Shown here piece after piece: positions 1 to 8,868 of a stretch of DNA of 64,000 nt. Numbering within the stretch: the stretch's first letter is position 1; every line of letters begins with the position of its first letter. Source of the DNA: Photobacterium profundum SS9 (lineage in GTDB: Bacteria; Pseudomonadota; Gammaproteobacteria; Enterobacterales; Vibrionaceae); contig NC_006371.1 in NCBI RefSeq assembly GCF_000196255.1, positions 448,332-512,331 of the forward strand. Direction: 5' to 3'. The notes below the pieces were generated by a model, which was given only the letters and a program-made list of their open reading frames with translations, searched no databases and was not told the DNA's origin. The position numbers were made by a program, and so were the translations under genes.

Positions 1-78
1 AACCAAGTTTGAACAACTGACAAAAACGCTACAAAGTCAGTCGCTATCTAGGCATTTACAAAAATGCCCAAATACCAA

Positions 79-1445
79 CTAACTGACTAATTCAAAGTCT
101 TTGATTTGGCTTTCTTGATCATTAATAATGATAGAAAGCTGATGAATACCTGTATGAAACTTCCGTGTTGTTATAAGTTTAAAGCTTTGTTTTCTATTAA
201 TCTTATATACCTTATTCGGTTCTATTTCACGCTCACTGATTTTAAAAACTTTACGAGAAAGGTCGCCATTATTTTTTTTATAATACAGACCATATTCTAG
301 TCTTAGCGTTTTACATGTTTTATTTTGGTTGGTTAACGAGAATGAAAATTCTAAAGCATCGCCGATCTTTACACTTGGTGTCAGGATATCAAAGTTTGAT
401 AACATGATATTTTTACTATCAAAACCAAATAATTGAAGTGTTTTTGGTTCGCCTTGTTTCAGTAGCGTTCTACTTGCGTGTTTGATCAGTGCATCTGTTT
501 CTTTTGTGTATCCCTGCCATTTTTCTACTGTCTCTATAACAAAATCAGGATTATCTTTCGAGATATCATTTAAGTTATTTGCAACACTGCGTCGTACTAC
601 TTCGCAATTGTCATTCTTCAAGGTGTCTAAAATAGGGAAGATAGGCATAGGTTTTTTTTTAAGCTGGGCAATGCCATTGCCCAAGGAAGCCGTGATCTTG
701 ATCCTTCACTTGCTAAACGGCGAACCTTATTACTAGGGTGTTTTGACCACAATACCATTTGAGCTAACATTTTATCTTCATATTTTACTATGTACGGCCT
801 GACGGCAAATTCACAACTGGTAAACTGGGTGATGAATTCAAACGCTAAGATAGACGTTTTATAGTCATCAATCCCATACAACGAGATATACTCGGGGAAA
901 AACATAAACTCTATGCTTTCCTCTTTGATGCCAGCAAGACGTAAATTATCAATCAGTTGCTTTATTGTTTCTGCGGCTTCGCCAAAATCATCAGACAGAA
1001 AGTGATGAAGCACTTTTGCAGTATGTGTCATCCTTTCTTTCAGTTCGTAATGAATAAAATTGTCATTGAAAATTAACTGAGTAAAGGCTTCTTTATCAAA
1101 TGAAGGAATGGTTATACCCAAGCTACCTCAAGATGCAGGATTCAGAGTGATCTCAGCGTATTTAATTCAAGGAAGATGTGTGTAGGAATGGCATTCCCTT
1201 TCAAACACATTTGACACAGAAGTAGATACGCTGAATCACTCCCGAAGGGCGAGTTTTGTTGGGCTCTATGCGGTGTTACTTATTTTCAACGTAGAACCAC
1301 TAGGTCTATAAATAAGCGCCTTGCCTAGAGCACAACAAATTATCGCTGAAACGAGCATCTTGAGGTAACTTGGGTATACAAGCATTATTTCTGACAGCTG
1401 GTTGTAAAATTCTTGTGAGTATATGTCTTTAAATAAATTGCTCAT
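79..1445 (-). pseudogene. DNA alkylation repair protein (AlkD-like HEAT-repeat), broken by a MITE and a frameshift
   Basis: The parts read as a HEAT-repeat DNA alkylation repair protein, a family that binds alkylated DNA. Three pieces lie in order on the minus strand. A 23-residue N-terminus starts at 1445 (MSNLFKDIYSQ) and runs to 1379. A middle part runs from 1112 to about 660 and contains NKVRRLASEGSRSRLPW. A C-terminal part runs from about 660 to 79 and contains EVVRRSVANNLNDISKDNP, the usual HEAT segment. The first two pieces are separated by a 262-bp inverted-repeat element; removing it with one copy of its TA target restores the reading frame (LV then TIPSFDKEAF). The middle and C-terminal parts are out of frame at a run of nine T at 652-660, which could be a real mutation or a sequencing slip. 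The gene is very probably inactive. The family call rests on motif resemblance only. Confidence 0.8.
1115..1376. repeat. 262-bp MITE-like element, copy A (complete)
   Basis: The ends are imperfect inverted repeats: TACCCAAGCTACCTCAAG at the left and its near reverse complement at the right. The element is flanked by TA on both sides (1113-1114 and 1377-1378), the target duplication expected of Tc1/mariner/IS630-type movement. It carries no gene. A second full copy at 38487-38748 has exactly the same length, and end fragments lie at 20906-20943, 45162-45223, 52226-52394 and 55895-56036. It sits inside the alkylation-repair gene, which proves insertion. Confidence 0.85.
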
Positions 1446-1538
1446 GATATCTGAAATCTATTTTCAATATTCGCGGTAATTATTGCATAGTATAATGGTA
1501 TACATGACAGTTTATCCGTGATTTAACGAAAAATACGT

Positions 1539-2303
1539 TCAATAAAAGTACGGTTCTATGCGAATTTCACTTCGACGAGAAGGCGTAGATGTGTCAATTG
1601 TCGATGGTTCATTCATCGGTAGAATGCCGATAATTTTAGTAGAAGGATCAACCCGTAAAACGCTCAGCTTAGGATTATGACTGATGTTTAGCGTGTCGAT
1701 TTGATTTTTTTCTGCTTGTAAATATTCCAGCTGAGTATTCTTTGATATGTCTAGCTCTGTGAGCGCATTGGCATACACAAGAAGATCAACCAGTACTGTA
1801 TTGGCTGTGATATTTAAGTCGTGTAATTGGTTCCCTACAAGAATAAGCTCTTTTATTAGCGGTGAGTGTGTAAGATCAATTTCACTGAGTTGATTGTTAT
1901 AGGCATACAGAAACTCTAATAAAGGGTTGGCAGATACATCGAGATTTTTCAGGTTGTTGTTAGGTAAATATAAAGTTTTAAGCAAGGTATTGTTGGTAAC
2001 GTCTAACGTCGTCAGCTGATTATTTGACAAGTCTAATGATTCTATCGCAGGAAAAAAGCGTATTTCATCGGCAGATGTAATGTGGCTGTTCGAACATTCT
2101 AATTCATTGAATTTATTGAGTTGCTGTTCATCATATGAAAGCACACATTCCTTAAAGTGATCATCTTTGAAAGGAATATCGTTTACAACATTGTATTGTT
2201 TTGTGCTGCAACCAGAAAGTAACAGTGACACCAAAAAGAACAAAGACAGTAACGTACTTTGTATGCTGATTCTAGACAATACAGTGGTGCGTTGAATTAA
2301 CAA
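1539..2303 (-). CDS. leucine-rich-repeat lipoprotein
   Basis: The first 32 residues form a lipoprotein signal with lipobox LSGC, so the mature protein is expected to be lipid-anchored in the envelope. From about residue 75 to 220 there are about seven irregular leucine-rich repeats of 20-21 residues with the pattern L-x-x-L-x-(L/V)-x-x-N-x-x-L, resembling internalin or Slr-type repeats. Such repeats are generally protein-binding surfaces; the partner is unknown. The start shown is a TTG with no clear Shine-Dalgarno sequence and no in-frame ATG precedes the signal, so the exact start is uncertain. It is a single gene with no visible operon partner. No terminator was recognised. Confidence 0.7.
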   Translation of the reverse strand: MLIQRTTVLSRISIQSTLLSLFFLVSLLLSGCSTKQYNVVNDIPFKDDHFKECVLSYDEQQLNKFNELECSNSHITSADEIRFFPAIESLDLSNNQLTTLDVTNNTLLKTLYLPNNNLKNLDVSANPLLEFLYAYNNQLSEIDLTHSPLIKELILVGNQLHDLNITANTVLVDLLVYANALTELDISKNTQLEYLQAEKNQIDTLNISHNPKLSVLRVDPSTKIIGILPMNEPSTIDTSTPSRRSEIRIEPYFY

Positions 2304-2568
2304 ATTCGTGACTCGCTTGTGAATAGGTAAACTTAATTTTATACCTAAACTTTTTATTTACTAAAAATACTTACAAACAGAGAAGAATAGGCTGTCACAA
2401 GTACCTGATGCTAATGTTCGTGAAGCAGCTTGATTTTTCATCAAATTCAATAAATTCCATTCGTAATGTAAAATTTTTGTCAAAACTGCCTAGGTTTAGA
2501 TGTGCTTGCTACATAGGGAGGTAAAAGCACGTTATGCTCAATATTGTCAGTAAAGGGAAGATGTTGTA

Positions 2569-2994
2569 ATGAAAAAGAAAGCAATCATAGGTTTATTAAC
2601 ACTGTTCAGTACAGTGTGTAGTGCAACAGAGACATATGATGATAGAACGATGCCGATCACTGCGTATGCGACGCTGAATGGTACTGTTCATGATATGGCG
2701 TGCGAAGGGAATATTAATGATGCCGCTGTTTATCTTTACGGTACAGAAACGCCGGAATACGGCGATTTAGGATCAGATTATGCGCCTTATACTTTTACTG
2801 CAATAGACGTTGATACATCGTTCAATGAAGGGAAGTTTGAAGTCAATTATTTACCGTTAGGTACGTATGACCTAGTACTTGTGTGTAATGCCCATGAAGA
2901 TGATTTCACGCGTGGTGGCGATATATTAATGATTGATCACAATATGATTGAAAATGTATTATTAACGTCAACCTGCCGAACAATTTCTTTCTAA
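2569..2994 (+). CDS. small exported protein of unknown function
   Basis: The 141-residue product begins with a Sec-type signal peptide (MKKKAIIGLLTLFSTVCSA), so it is probably periplasmic or secreted. The mature part is acidic and ends in a segment with GKFEVNYLPLGTYDLVLVCN, which resembles the beta-sandwich of carboxypeptidase-regulatory or DUF4382-like domains, where GxYxLxL is typical. Three cysteines remain in the mature part. The start is supported by GGGAAGA eight bases upstream. It stands alone between the lipoprotein gene and maeA. I do not recognise a specific family and assign no function. Confidence 0.6.
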   Translation: MKKKAIIGLLTLFSTVCSATETYDDRTMPITAYATLNGTVHDMACEGNINDAAVYLYGTETPEYGDLGSDYAPYTFTAIDVDTSFNEGKFEVNYLPLGTYDLVLVCNAHEDDFTRGGDILMIDHNMIENVLLTSTCRTISF

Positions 2995-3214
2995 TTTGGT
3001 TCATGTTTATTCGTTCCTATTTGTCATGGAAAAATTGCTGCAGACTCTTTTACTTCACATTTTTAATGGAAAAAAGCGCGTAGAGTATTTTAAAATATTC
3101 TGCAATGCGCATGCTTCGGAATATATTATCAGCCCTCTTATCAAAAAAACATGGCGTTCTGATGGATGACATTTGAGGACTGATATTCGTTTGTTCATTA
3201 AGTGGAGGGATACC

Positions 3215-4930
3215 ATGACCGTAGGAAAATACCTAAGGTGGAAAGATGAGGCTGGTAATGATTTCAGACCTGTTGCATTAACAGGCACAGAGTTACTAAA
3301 CGATCGTAATTTAAATAAAAGTACCGCATTTAGCTACGAAGAGCGTGAAGCATTCCAATTGGTTGGTTTACTGCCACCCAAAGTACAAACGTTCGATGAT
3401 CAGCTTAATCGGGTATATGACGGTTTCCGCAATGCCTCGACAGATATTGAAAAATACCTTTTTTTACGCGCCTTACAAGATAGAAACGAAACGTTATTCT
3501 ACGCATTGTTATCACGCCATGTAGAAGAAATGACGCCGATTATTTATACCCCAACAGTAGGCAAAGCGTGTCAGGAGTTTAGTCACCGCTACCAAAAAGC
3601 CCGTGGTTTATATATCACAGAAGACAGTGTTGATCAGATGGGAGATATGGCTCGTCATTTCACAGGAAAAGACATTAAAATCATCGTGGTCACAGATAGC
3701 CAAGGTATTCTTGGGTTAGGTGATCAGGGGGTTGGCGGTATGGGTATTCCTATTGGCAAGCTGTCACTATATACCTTGGGTGCGGGTATTCATCCGGCGC
3801 ACTGTTTGCCAATTGCGCTAGATGTAGGTACCGACAATCAAGACTTGCTCGATGATCCTATGTATTTGGGTATGCCTCGTAAACGTATGCGTGGTGAAGA
3901 ATATAAGATATTTATTCGTAAATTCGTTAAACAAATACAGCAGCACTTTCCAAAAGCGGTTCTTCAATGGGAAGATTTCAGTAAATCAAATGCGTTTGAT
4001 AATCTGAGCGATTATGAAGATGATTTGCCCTCATTTAATGATGATATTCAAGGTACGGGGGCCGTTGTTCTGGCAGGTATTCTTGGTGCGGTCAAAATTA
4101 AAGAAGAGAAATTAGCGGATCAAACTTACGTTGTGTATGGTGCAGGTGCCGGTGGCGTGGGTGTCGCTGATCAAATATATGCAGGCTTATTAAAAGAAGG
4201 TTGCTCGCATAGCGCTGCAAGAGAAAAAATATTCGTTCTTGATTCTCAAGGTTTAGTTTTTGATGATCGTGAAGGGTTAGATGAATATAAAAAACGTTAT
4301 GCGAAACCAAGAGAATTAGCCAATAATTGGCAGACGAAAGAGCTCGGTAAAGTCAGCCTGACTGAACTTATTGATAACCACCGAGTAACGGTTTTACTCG
4401 GTACGAGTGGTATTGGTGGGGCATTTAAAGCAGAACATGTTCAAAAAATGATGGAATACACCAAGCGACCAATGGTATTCCCACTTTCTAATCCTACGGC
4501 AAACTGTGAAGCTTTACCGGAAGATGTTTACCAATGGAGTGACGGTCAAGTGATTGTGGCAACAGGAAGCCCGTTTAGTGATGTAAATTATAACGGGAGG
4601 GAATACCGAATTGGTCAGGGTAATAATGTGTTTATTTTCCCTGGTGTCGGTTTAGCTTCCATTGTATCGGGTACGCCAAAAATCACCTTAGACATGTTCA
4701 CAATGGCATCTTATGCGCTAGCCGATTGTATCTCTGATGATGATCTTGCTGCAGGGTGTGTATTCCCTCGTATCAGTAAACTCAAAGAAGTCTCGATGGT
4801 GGTTGCTACGCGTATTCTCGAAAATATGCAGACAACAGAACCGAATAGCCCACTTCGAGGTAAAAACATTCAACAAGAACTGGCAATGCATATGTGGGAA
4901 CCTGCGTACTTACCTTATCGCAGAGTGTAG
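3215..4930 (+). CDS. maeA: NAD-dependent malic enzyme
   Basis: Converts malate to pyruvate and CO2 with reduction of NAD, linking the TCA cycle to pyruvate. The 571 residues match the usual length of the large bacterial and eukaryotic-type enzyme. Visible motifs are YTPTVG with the catalytic Tyr at 111, LGLGDQGVGGMGIPIGKLSLY with catalytic Lys 182, QWEDF at 251-255 and FNDDIQGTG at 274-282 for the metal site, and the dinucleotide-binding GAGAGGVG at 309-316. The start at 3215 is preferred over an upstream in-frame ATG at 3173 because GGAGGG lies about eight bases before it and the protein then starts like other MaeA proteins. A strong hairpin terminator follows at 4987-5036. Confidence 0.93.
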   Translation: MTVGKYLRWKDEAGNDFRPVALTGTELLNDRNLNKSTAFSYEEREAFQLVGLLPPKVQTFDDQLNRVYDGFRNASTDIEKYLFLRALQDRNETLFYALLSRHVEEMTPIIYTPTVGKACQEFSHRYQKARGLYITEDSVDQMGDMARHFTGKDIKIIVVTDSQGILGLGDQGVGGMGIPIGKLSLYTLGAGIHPAHCLPIALDVGTDNQDLLDDPMYLGMPRKRMRGEEYKIFIRKFVKQIQQHFPKAVLQWEDFSKSNAFDNLSDYEDDLPSFNDDIQGTGAVVLAGILGAVKIKEEKLADQTYVVYGAGAGGVGVADQIYAGLLKEGCSHSAAREKIFVLDSQGLVFDDREGLDEYKKRYAKPRELANNWQTKELGKVSLTELIDNHRVTVLLGTSGIGGAFKAEHVQKMMEYTKRPMVFPLSNPTANCEALPEDVYQWSDGQVIVATGSPFSDVNYNGREYRIGQGNNVFIFPGVGLASIVSGTPKITLDMFTMASYALADCISDDDLAAGCVFPRISKLKEVSMVVATRILENMQTTEPNSPLRGKNIQQELAMHMWEPAYLPYRRV

Positions 4931-4986
4931 CTATATCAAACTAGAATGATATTGCACCCATAAAGATGTGCACTTTAGCTAAACTT

Positions 4987-5036
4987 AAAATCCACTTTTC
5001 ACGAATGCTAGAAATAGATAGAAAAGTGGATTTTTA
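4987..5036 (+). terminator. rho-independent terminator of maeA
   Basis: The arms AAAATCCACTTTTC and GAAAAGTGGATTTT are a perfect inverted repeat with a 20-base loop. It lies 57 bases after the maeA stop. Confidence 0.75.
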
Positions 5037-5111
5037 TTGGATACGCAGTTATTGCTGTTTTGTTTGAGCCTTCCCTTGTATAACGTAAAAAGTCTTGGTA
5101 GGTTATGAAAG

Positions 5112-5168
5112 ATGAAAACAAATTCTCTCCGTACTTTCATTTCAAATTCTTGGTGGCGTTCTTTTTAG
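5112..5168 (+). CDS. Trp-Trp leader peptide upstream of trpS
   Basis: An 18-codon reading frame (MKTNSLRTFISNSWWRSF, then TAG) lies about 95 bases before trpS. It carries two adjacent tryptophan codons near its end followed by Arg, as in TrpL leader peptides (E. coli TrpL contains WWR). Two tryptophans in 18 residues are unlikely by chance, and the gene that follows is itself tryptophanyl-tRNA synthetase. A TATAAC hexamer at 5079-5084 could be the -10 element. The Shine-Dalgarno is weak (GGTTATGAAAG just upstream). I infer that ribosome stalling at the Trp codons under low charged tRNA-Trp controls trpS. Confidence 0.7.
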   Translation: MKTNSLRTFISNSWWRSF

Positions 5169-5263
5169 AGCGGCGCTGAATTCTTATGTTCAAAAGCCGC
5201 CGGAAGGTAGCTTAAGAACACACTCAAGTTATATTTCCGGCGCACTATTTCAGAGATATAACG
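5169..5263 (+). promoter_or_regulatory. candidate attenuator between the leader peptide and trpS
   Basis: Two mutually exclusive helices are visible. GCGGC at 5170-5174 can pair with GCCGC at 5196-5200. The latter overlaps CGCCGGAA at 5198-5205, which pairs perfectly over 8 bp with TTCCGGCG at 5235-5242. The second helix is followed by CACTATTTC and not by a clean run of T, so it may act on translation or through a weak terminator instead of as a classical attenuator. It ends about 21 bases before the trpS start. Confidence 0.55.
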
Positions 5264-6283
5264 ATGCAAAAAAATATACATTTAAAGAAAGAAAAAATCC
5301 TCACTGGTGATAGAGCAACAGGGCCTTTACATTTAGGCCACCTAGTGGGTTCGCTACAGCAGCGCGTACTGCTGCAAGAGCAGTATGATCAAACTGTGCT
5401 GGTAGCAGATTTACAAGGCCTAACAGATAATGGGCATAACCCTCAGAAAGTGTCTTCCAATATTTTAAATGTGGTTGCCGATTACTTAGCCGTAGGTATT
5501 AATCCTTCTAAAACAACGATCTGTTTGCAATCCGCTATTCCTGCGTTATCTGAACTTACTATGTATTATTCAAACCTAGTGTCTATCTCTCGATTAGAGC
5601 GAAACCCTACGGTTAAAAATGAAATTAAAAGTAAAGAGTTCGGACGCTCAATTCCAGCAGGTTTTCTTACTTATCCTATAAGCCAAGCCGCTGACATTAC
5701 AGCCTTCAAAGCAACATTAGTCCCAGTTGGTGAAGATCAATTACCGATGCTAGAGCAAACCAATGAAATAGTAAGAAGGCTTAACCACATAGCACAAAGA
5801 GAAGTGCTGGTGGAATGCAAAGCCTTACTGAGCAAAGTGTCACGCTTACCAAGTGCTGACGGCAAAAGTAAGATGTCTAAATCAATGGGTAATACCATCA
5901 TGCTGGGCTCATCGGCAAAAGATATTTCGCGTTCTGTTAAATCCATGTATACCGATCCGAATCATTTATGTGTGAACGATTCGGGTCAGGTTGAAGGGAA
6001 TGTTGTATTTACCTATCTAGATGCATTTCACCCTGATGCCGAATATGTGCAGTCATTAAAAGAGCATTATCAGCGAGGGGGATTAGGTGATGGAGCAACA
6101 AAGAAAATTTTGGAGGAATGCTTACAAGAAATGCTAAGGCCGATACGTGAGCGCAGAGAACATTATTTGTCTGATAAAACAGAATTGATTGCCATTTTGA
6201 AGCAGGGCACAGATAAAGCCCGCGACGAATCCGAAGCCGTATTAGAGGATGTTAAAAGGGCGTTTGGGTTGAATTTGTTCTAA
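5264..6283 (+). CDS. trpS: tryptophanyl-tRNA synthetase
   Basis: Charges tRNA-Trp with tryptophan in the cytoplasm. It is a class I synthetase of 339 residues, close to the usual 330-340. The HIGH-type motif is HLGH at 23-26 within TGPLHLGHLVGS, and KMSKS is at 203-207. The N-terminal GDRATGPLHLGH and the central LVPVGEDQLP, with a Gln after the GED, are characteristic of TrpRS. It stands alone, not next to the dam-gph cluster that usually carries vibrio trpS, so it may be a second, regulated TrpRS; the window cannot show whether another copy exists. The leader peptide with two Trp codons upstream suggests control by tryptophan supply. The terminator is at 6292-6356. Confidence 0.92.
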   Translation: MQKNIHLKKEKILTGDRATGPLHLGHLVGSLQQRVLLQEQYDQTVLVADLQGLTDNGHNPQKVSSNILNVVADYLAVGINPSKTTICLQSAIPALSELTMYYSNLVSISRLERNPTVKNEIKSKEFGRSIPAGFLTYPISQAADITAFKATLVPVGEDQLPMLEQTNEIVRRLNHIAQREVLVECKALLSKVSRLPSADGKSKMSKSMGNTIMLGSSAKDISRSVKSMYTDPNHLCVNDSGQVEGNVVFTYLDAFHPDAEYVQSLKEHYQRGGLGDGATKKILEECLQEMLRPIRERREHYLSDKTELIAILKQGTDKARDESEAVLEDVKRAFGLNLF

Positions 6284-6291
6284 ACGAGTGT

Positions 6292-6356
6292 AAAAAAGCC
6301 GAAGTGCTTACTGATTAGAAGTGCGAACTGACTAACAGTAACCTTCGGTTTTTTAA
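6292..6356 (+). terminator. terminator of trpS
   Basis: AAAAAAGCCGAAG and CTTCGGTTTTTT pair across a long loop and end in a T run. Confidence 0.65.
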
Positions 6357-6473
6357 AATAGTTAGAGTAATACCATTCTGGATAAGAAAATGGTCAGGGC
6401 TTTGCGTAGGAAAAAAATTTTTAACCAGCAAGGATGATCCGATACTTGTTTAGATTGGTATATGTTTTATTGC

Positions 6474-7196
6474 TTAAGCATCGTCGCCAAAGTCATCACC
6501 ACCGCCGCCAAAGAAGCTGTCGTCACCACCAAACGAATTATTGGCAAGCGTATCTTCACCAAATCCAGAGTCACCGAAGCCTGAATCGCCAAAACCAGCA
6601 TCGCCGAATCCACTCGTTGAATCACTGAAGCCTGAATCACCGAAGCCCCCAGAAGCAAAGCTGCTTGATGAATCGTCTAAGAAGCCACCTGAACTTTCAT
6701 CGGTAGATGCCAGTTCTTCTGTGCCAGTATCAGCTGTTGGGTTGGCAGCTGCATCAGTTGCAGTGTCTGCTGCCGCGGTATCTGCGGGTTGTTCATCATT
6801 ATTGAACAACATGTTGCTAATCATGTTACCTGCAACCATACCGACAGCAACACTTGCCGCTGTTTGCATGAAGCTACCAAAGGCACTTGGTTGGTTCATT
6901 GGCTGTGGTGGTTGCGGAGCAGGGCGGTTGCCTCCCATCATTTTGCTAAACGCGCCGCGATTAGATTCTGATTTATGGTGCTCAACGCTTTTCTCTAGGT
7001 AATCATTTTTTTGCTTCATTTCTTTTAATGCCATTTCTTGAACCAAAACTGCTTGGGTCAATTTGTAAACAGCATCTTGTTGCGAACCGATTTCGTTACC
7101 GATCAGTTGGTCTGCATCAGCATCTTTTGCTTTCGAAGGGCTTTGTTTTAGTTTATTAGCAACGTTCTGAATCAGTTCTTTTTCTTGTGGAGTCAT
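6474..7196 (-). CDS. DUF2076 domain protein with Gly/Asp/Phe-rich tail
   Basis: The 240-residue protein begins MTPQEKELIQNVANKLKQ and has the layout of the DUF2076 family: an N-terminal helical, possibly coiled-coil segment (about 1-75), a Pro/Gln linker near 90-100, a short hydrophobic segment near 108-130 (VAVGMVAGNMISNML) and a low-complexity acidic tail. From about 165 on the tail repeats GFGDSGF units and ends GGGGDDFGDDA. The family function is not known to me. The repeats make the opposite strand look open as well, but the minus-strand protein has the coherent domain order. It stands alone. Confidence 0.75.
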   Translation of the reverse strand: MTPQEKELIQNVANKLKQSPSKAKDADADQLIGNEIGSQQDAVYKLTQAVLVQEMALKEMKQKNDYLEKSVEHHKSESNRGAFSKMMGGNRPAPQPPQPMNQPSAFGSFMQTAASVAVGMVAGNMISNMLFNNDEQPADTAAADTATDAAANPTADTGTEELASTDESSGGFLDDSSSSFASGGFGDSGFSDSTSGFGDAGFGDSGFGDSGFGEDTLANNSFGGDDSFFGGGGDDFGDDA

Positions 7197-7396
7197 TACA
7201 TTTACCTTCTTAATTACCTCTGGTATTTCGATGTTGAGCCCGAGGTAATATTATCAATCATTATTATGACTCACATCCTATCTTATGGTTCATATATCTA
7301 CTTACTGACTTGTGTAACATTATGTTGCTGGTGGGTGATTGGTGACCATTAAGGGTAAATAAGAAACAATGGTTAAGGTCGATAAGTAATAAAGTA

Positions 7397-7424
7397 TAAA
7401 AAATCCGACATAGCGTCGGATTTT
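7397..7424 (-). terminator. terminator of the yceJ-yceI operon
   Basis: AAAATCCGAC and GTCGGATTTT form a 10-bp stem with a 5-base loop, 45 bases beyond the yceI stop. Confidence 0.7.
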
Positions 7425-7468
7425 GTGGGGTTTTAAATAACCTTCATATATCTTTTTATTAAGGCGTT

Positions 7469-8038
7469 TTACTGACGAACGCCTTCAACATGTAGCTCTA
7501 AATCGGCATAGCTTGATTCACCCATAATTGGTACGCCAAAGTCTTCAAGTTCTATACGGGTTGTACCTGCAAAGCCAGCACGGTAACCACCCCATGGATC
7601 TTCACCTTCACCAATAAATTGTGCATCGATAGTAATTGGCTTAGTTTCACCGTGTAGGGTTAAATCACCTGTAATAGCGAGTTCACCATTACCTTTGTCA
7701 GTCACTTTAGTACTTGTAAAAGAGGCTGTTGCGTATTTTTTAACATCTAAAAAGTCATCGCTACGAACGTGCTTGTCACGTTCTGCATGGTTAGTATCAA
7801 AACTGGTTGTATCAACATTTATCGATACTTTTGATGCCGCGATATCTTTAGGATCATAGCTAAAAGTACCGTCAAAAGTATTAAAACGTCCTTTAATGTA
7901 GCTATAACCAAGGTGTTTAATTTTAATGTTAATTGATGCGTGTGCACCCTGAGTATCGATCACGTAATCTGCTGCTGACGCAATACTTGGCATTGTCATT
8001 GCGGTAAATAAGCCTAAGGCTAATAGCTGTTTTTTCAT
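7469..8038 (-). CDS. yceI: YceI family periplasmic lipocalin-like protein
   Basis: The 189-residue protein has a signal peptide (cleavage after ASA near residue 22) and the YceI pattern: DTQGAHASINIKIKHLGYSYIKGRF near the N-terminus, DDFLDVKKYATASFTS in the middle and GELAITGDLTLHGETKPI after it. YceI proteins are periplasmic beta-barrels that bind polyisoprenoid lipids. The gene overlaps the upstream cytochrome b561 gene by 4 bases (ATGA), so the two are one operon, the usual yceJ-yceI pair. The role is plausibly in electron transfer with an isoprenoid quinone, but this is an inference from the pairing. Confidence 0.9.
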   Translation of the reverse strand: MKKQLLALGLFTAMTMPSIASAADYVIDTQGAHASINIKIKHLGYSYIKGRFNTFDGTFSYDPKDIAASKVSINVDTTSFDTNHAERDKHVRSDDFLDVKKYATASFTSTKVTDKGNGELAITGDLTLHGETKPITIDAQFIGEGEDPWGGYRAGFAGTTRIELEDFGVPIMGESSYADLELHVEGVRQ

Positions 8039-8577
8039 TTTTCTTTAACTCCCAACATTTTGGTTAATGTATTATCTTTATTAATAAAGTGATGCTTTAA
8101 CGCTGCAATAGCGTGAATGACAACGAGTGCAATTAAGCTGAGAGAGAGGTAGTAATGTACTTCCCCTGCAATATCAGCTTGGTTTTCAAAGAGCTCTCCT
8201 AGTGCAGGTACAGAGAACCAATTAAATATGTCGATTGATCGTCCATCGGCGGTCGAAATCAGGTAACCCGATATAAATAAGCTAAACATAAGAAGGTATA
8301 GCGCACTGTGTGCAAGCTTGGCTGACGTAATTTCCCATGCCGCCCCTTTTATCTCAGGATGCCCTTTAAATGAGCGCCATAACAATCTGAAAATAGTGGC
8401 AAAAGCGAGCAGTAAACCAACCGATTTATGCCAATGTGGAACGGGCTTGTACCATTGTGAATAATAGTTCAAGTCAACCATCCATAACCCAGCAGCAAAC
8501 AAGCCGATAACGGCAATTGCAGTTACCCAATGTAACGTAATTGATATCCAATCATATTGGTTTGGGTGATTTTTCAT
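8035..8577 (-). CDS. yceJ: cytochrome b561 family membrane protein
   Basis: The 180-residue protein has four predicted membrane helices (about 14-33, 48-66, 88-107 and 143-163) with histidines placed for two b hemes (LHWVTA, PHWHKSVG, HYYLSLSLIALVVIHAIAALKHH). It is an inner-membrane di-heme cytochrome of the b561 type that would exchange electrons with quinone. It is the first gene of the pair with yceI, with a 4-base overlap. The intergenic DNA upstream (8578-8868) holds nothing recognised beyond a 14-base match to the MITE end (GTAACTTGGGTATA near 8801). Confidence 0.88.
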   Translation of the reverse strand: MKNHPNQYDWISITLHWVTAIAVIGLFAAGLWMVDLNYYSQWYKPVPHWHKSVGLLLAFATIFRLLWRSFKGHPEIKGAAWEITSAKLAHSALYLLMFSLFISGYLISTADGRSIDIFNWFSVPALGELFENQADIAGEVHYYLSLSLIALVVIHAIAALKHHFINKDNTLTKMLGVKEK

Positions 8578-8868
8578 GTAAGTGTGTCTTATTAACCTTC
8601 AATAACATTCATTCTAGTTTGTTATTGAAAAGTTATAACAGCTCTAAGCCGAACAAGTTATTCGATTTTTTTGAAGGAACTATCTAATTGATTGTTGACA
8701 GATATACTCATCTCGATCTGATTTTTGCAGGGAGTAAGAAGGCAATGTACGGGGATATTGCGGATAGAAGCCCTTTTCTACCGTAGCCTAGTAACTTGGG
8801 TATAACGTTAAAAAGGGCCTGCTGTGTATACGTATAATCAGCAACAGCGTGGTAAATACCGATAAATA

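Noticed and set aside
51..68. GGCATTTacaaAAATGCC hairpin at the left edge
   Set aside because: No T run follows in either direction and the gene beside it is already broken; function cannot be supported.
6366..6398. AATACCATTCTGGATAAG with a nearby inverted ATGGT, like a repeat end
   Set aside because: No partner end or internal element could be identified.
6434..7002. Plus-strand frames rich in Ser/Pro/Lys over the DUF2076 gene
   Set aside because: They are the mirror of the GFGDSGF repeats; the minus-strand protein has the coherent domain structure.
8795..8808. GTAACTTGGGTATA like the MITE end
   Set aside because: Only 14 bases match; too short to call as an element relic.
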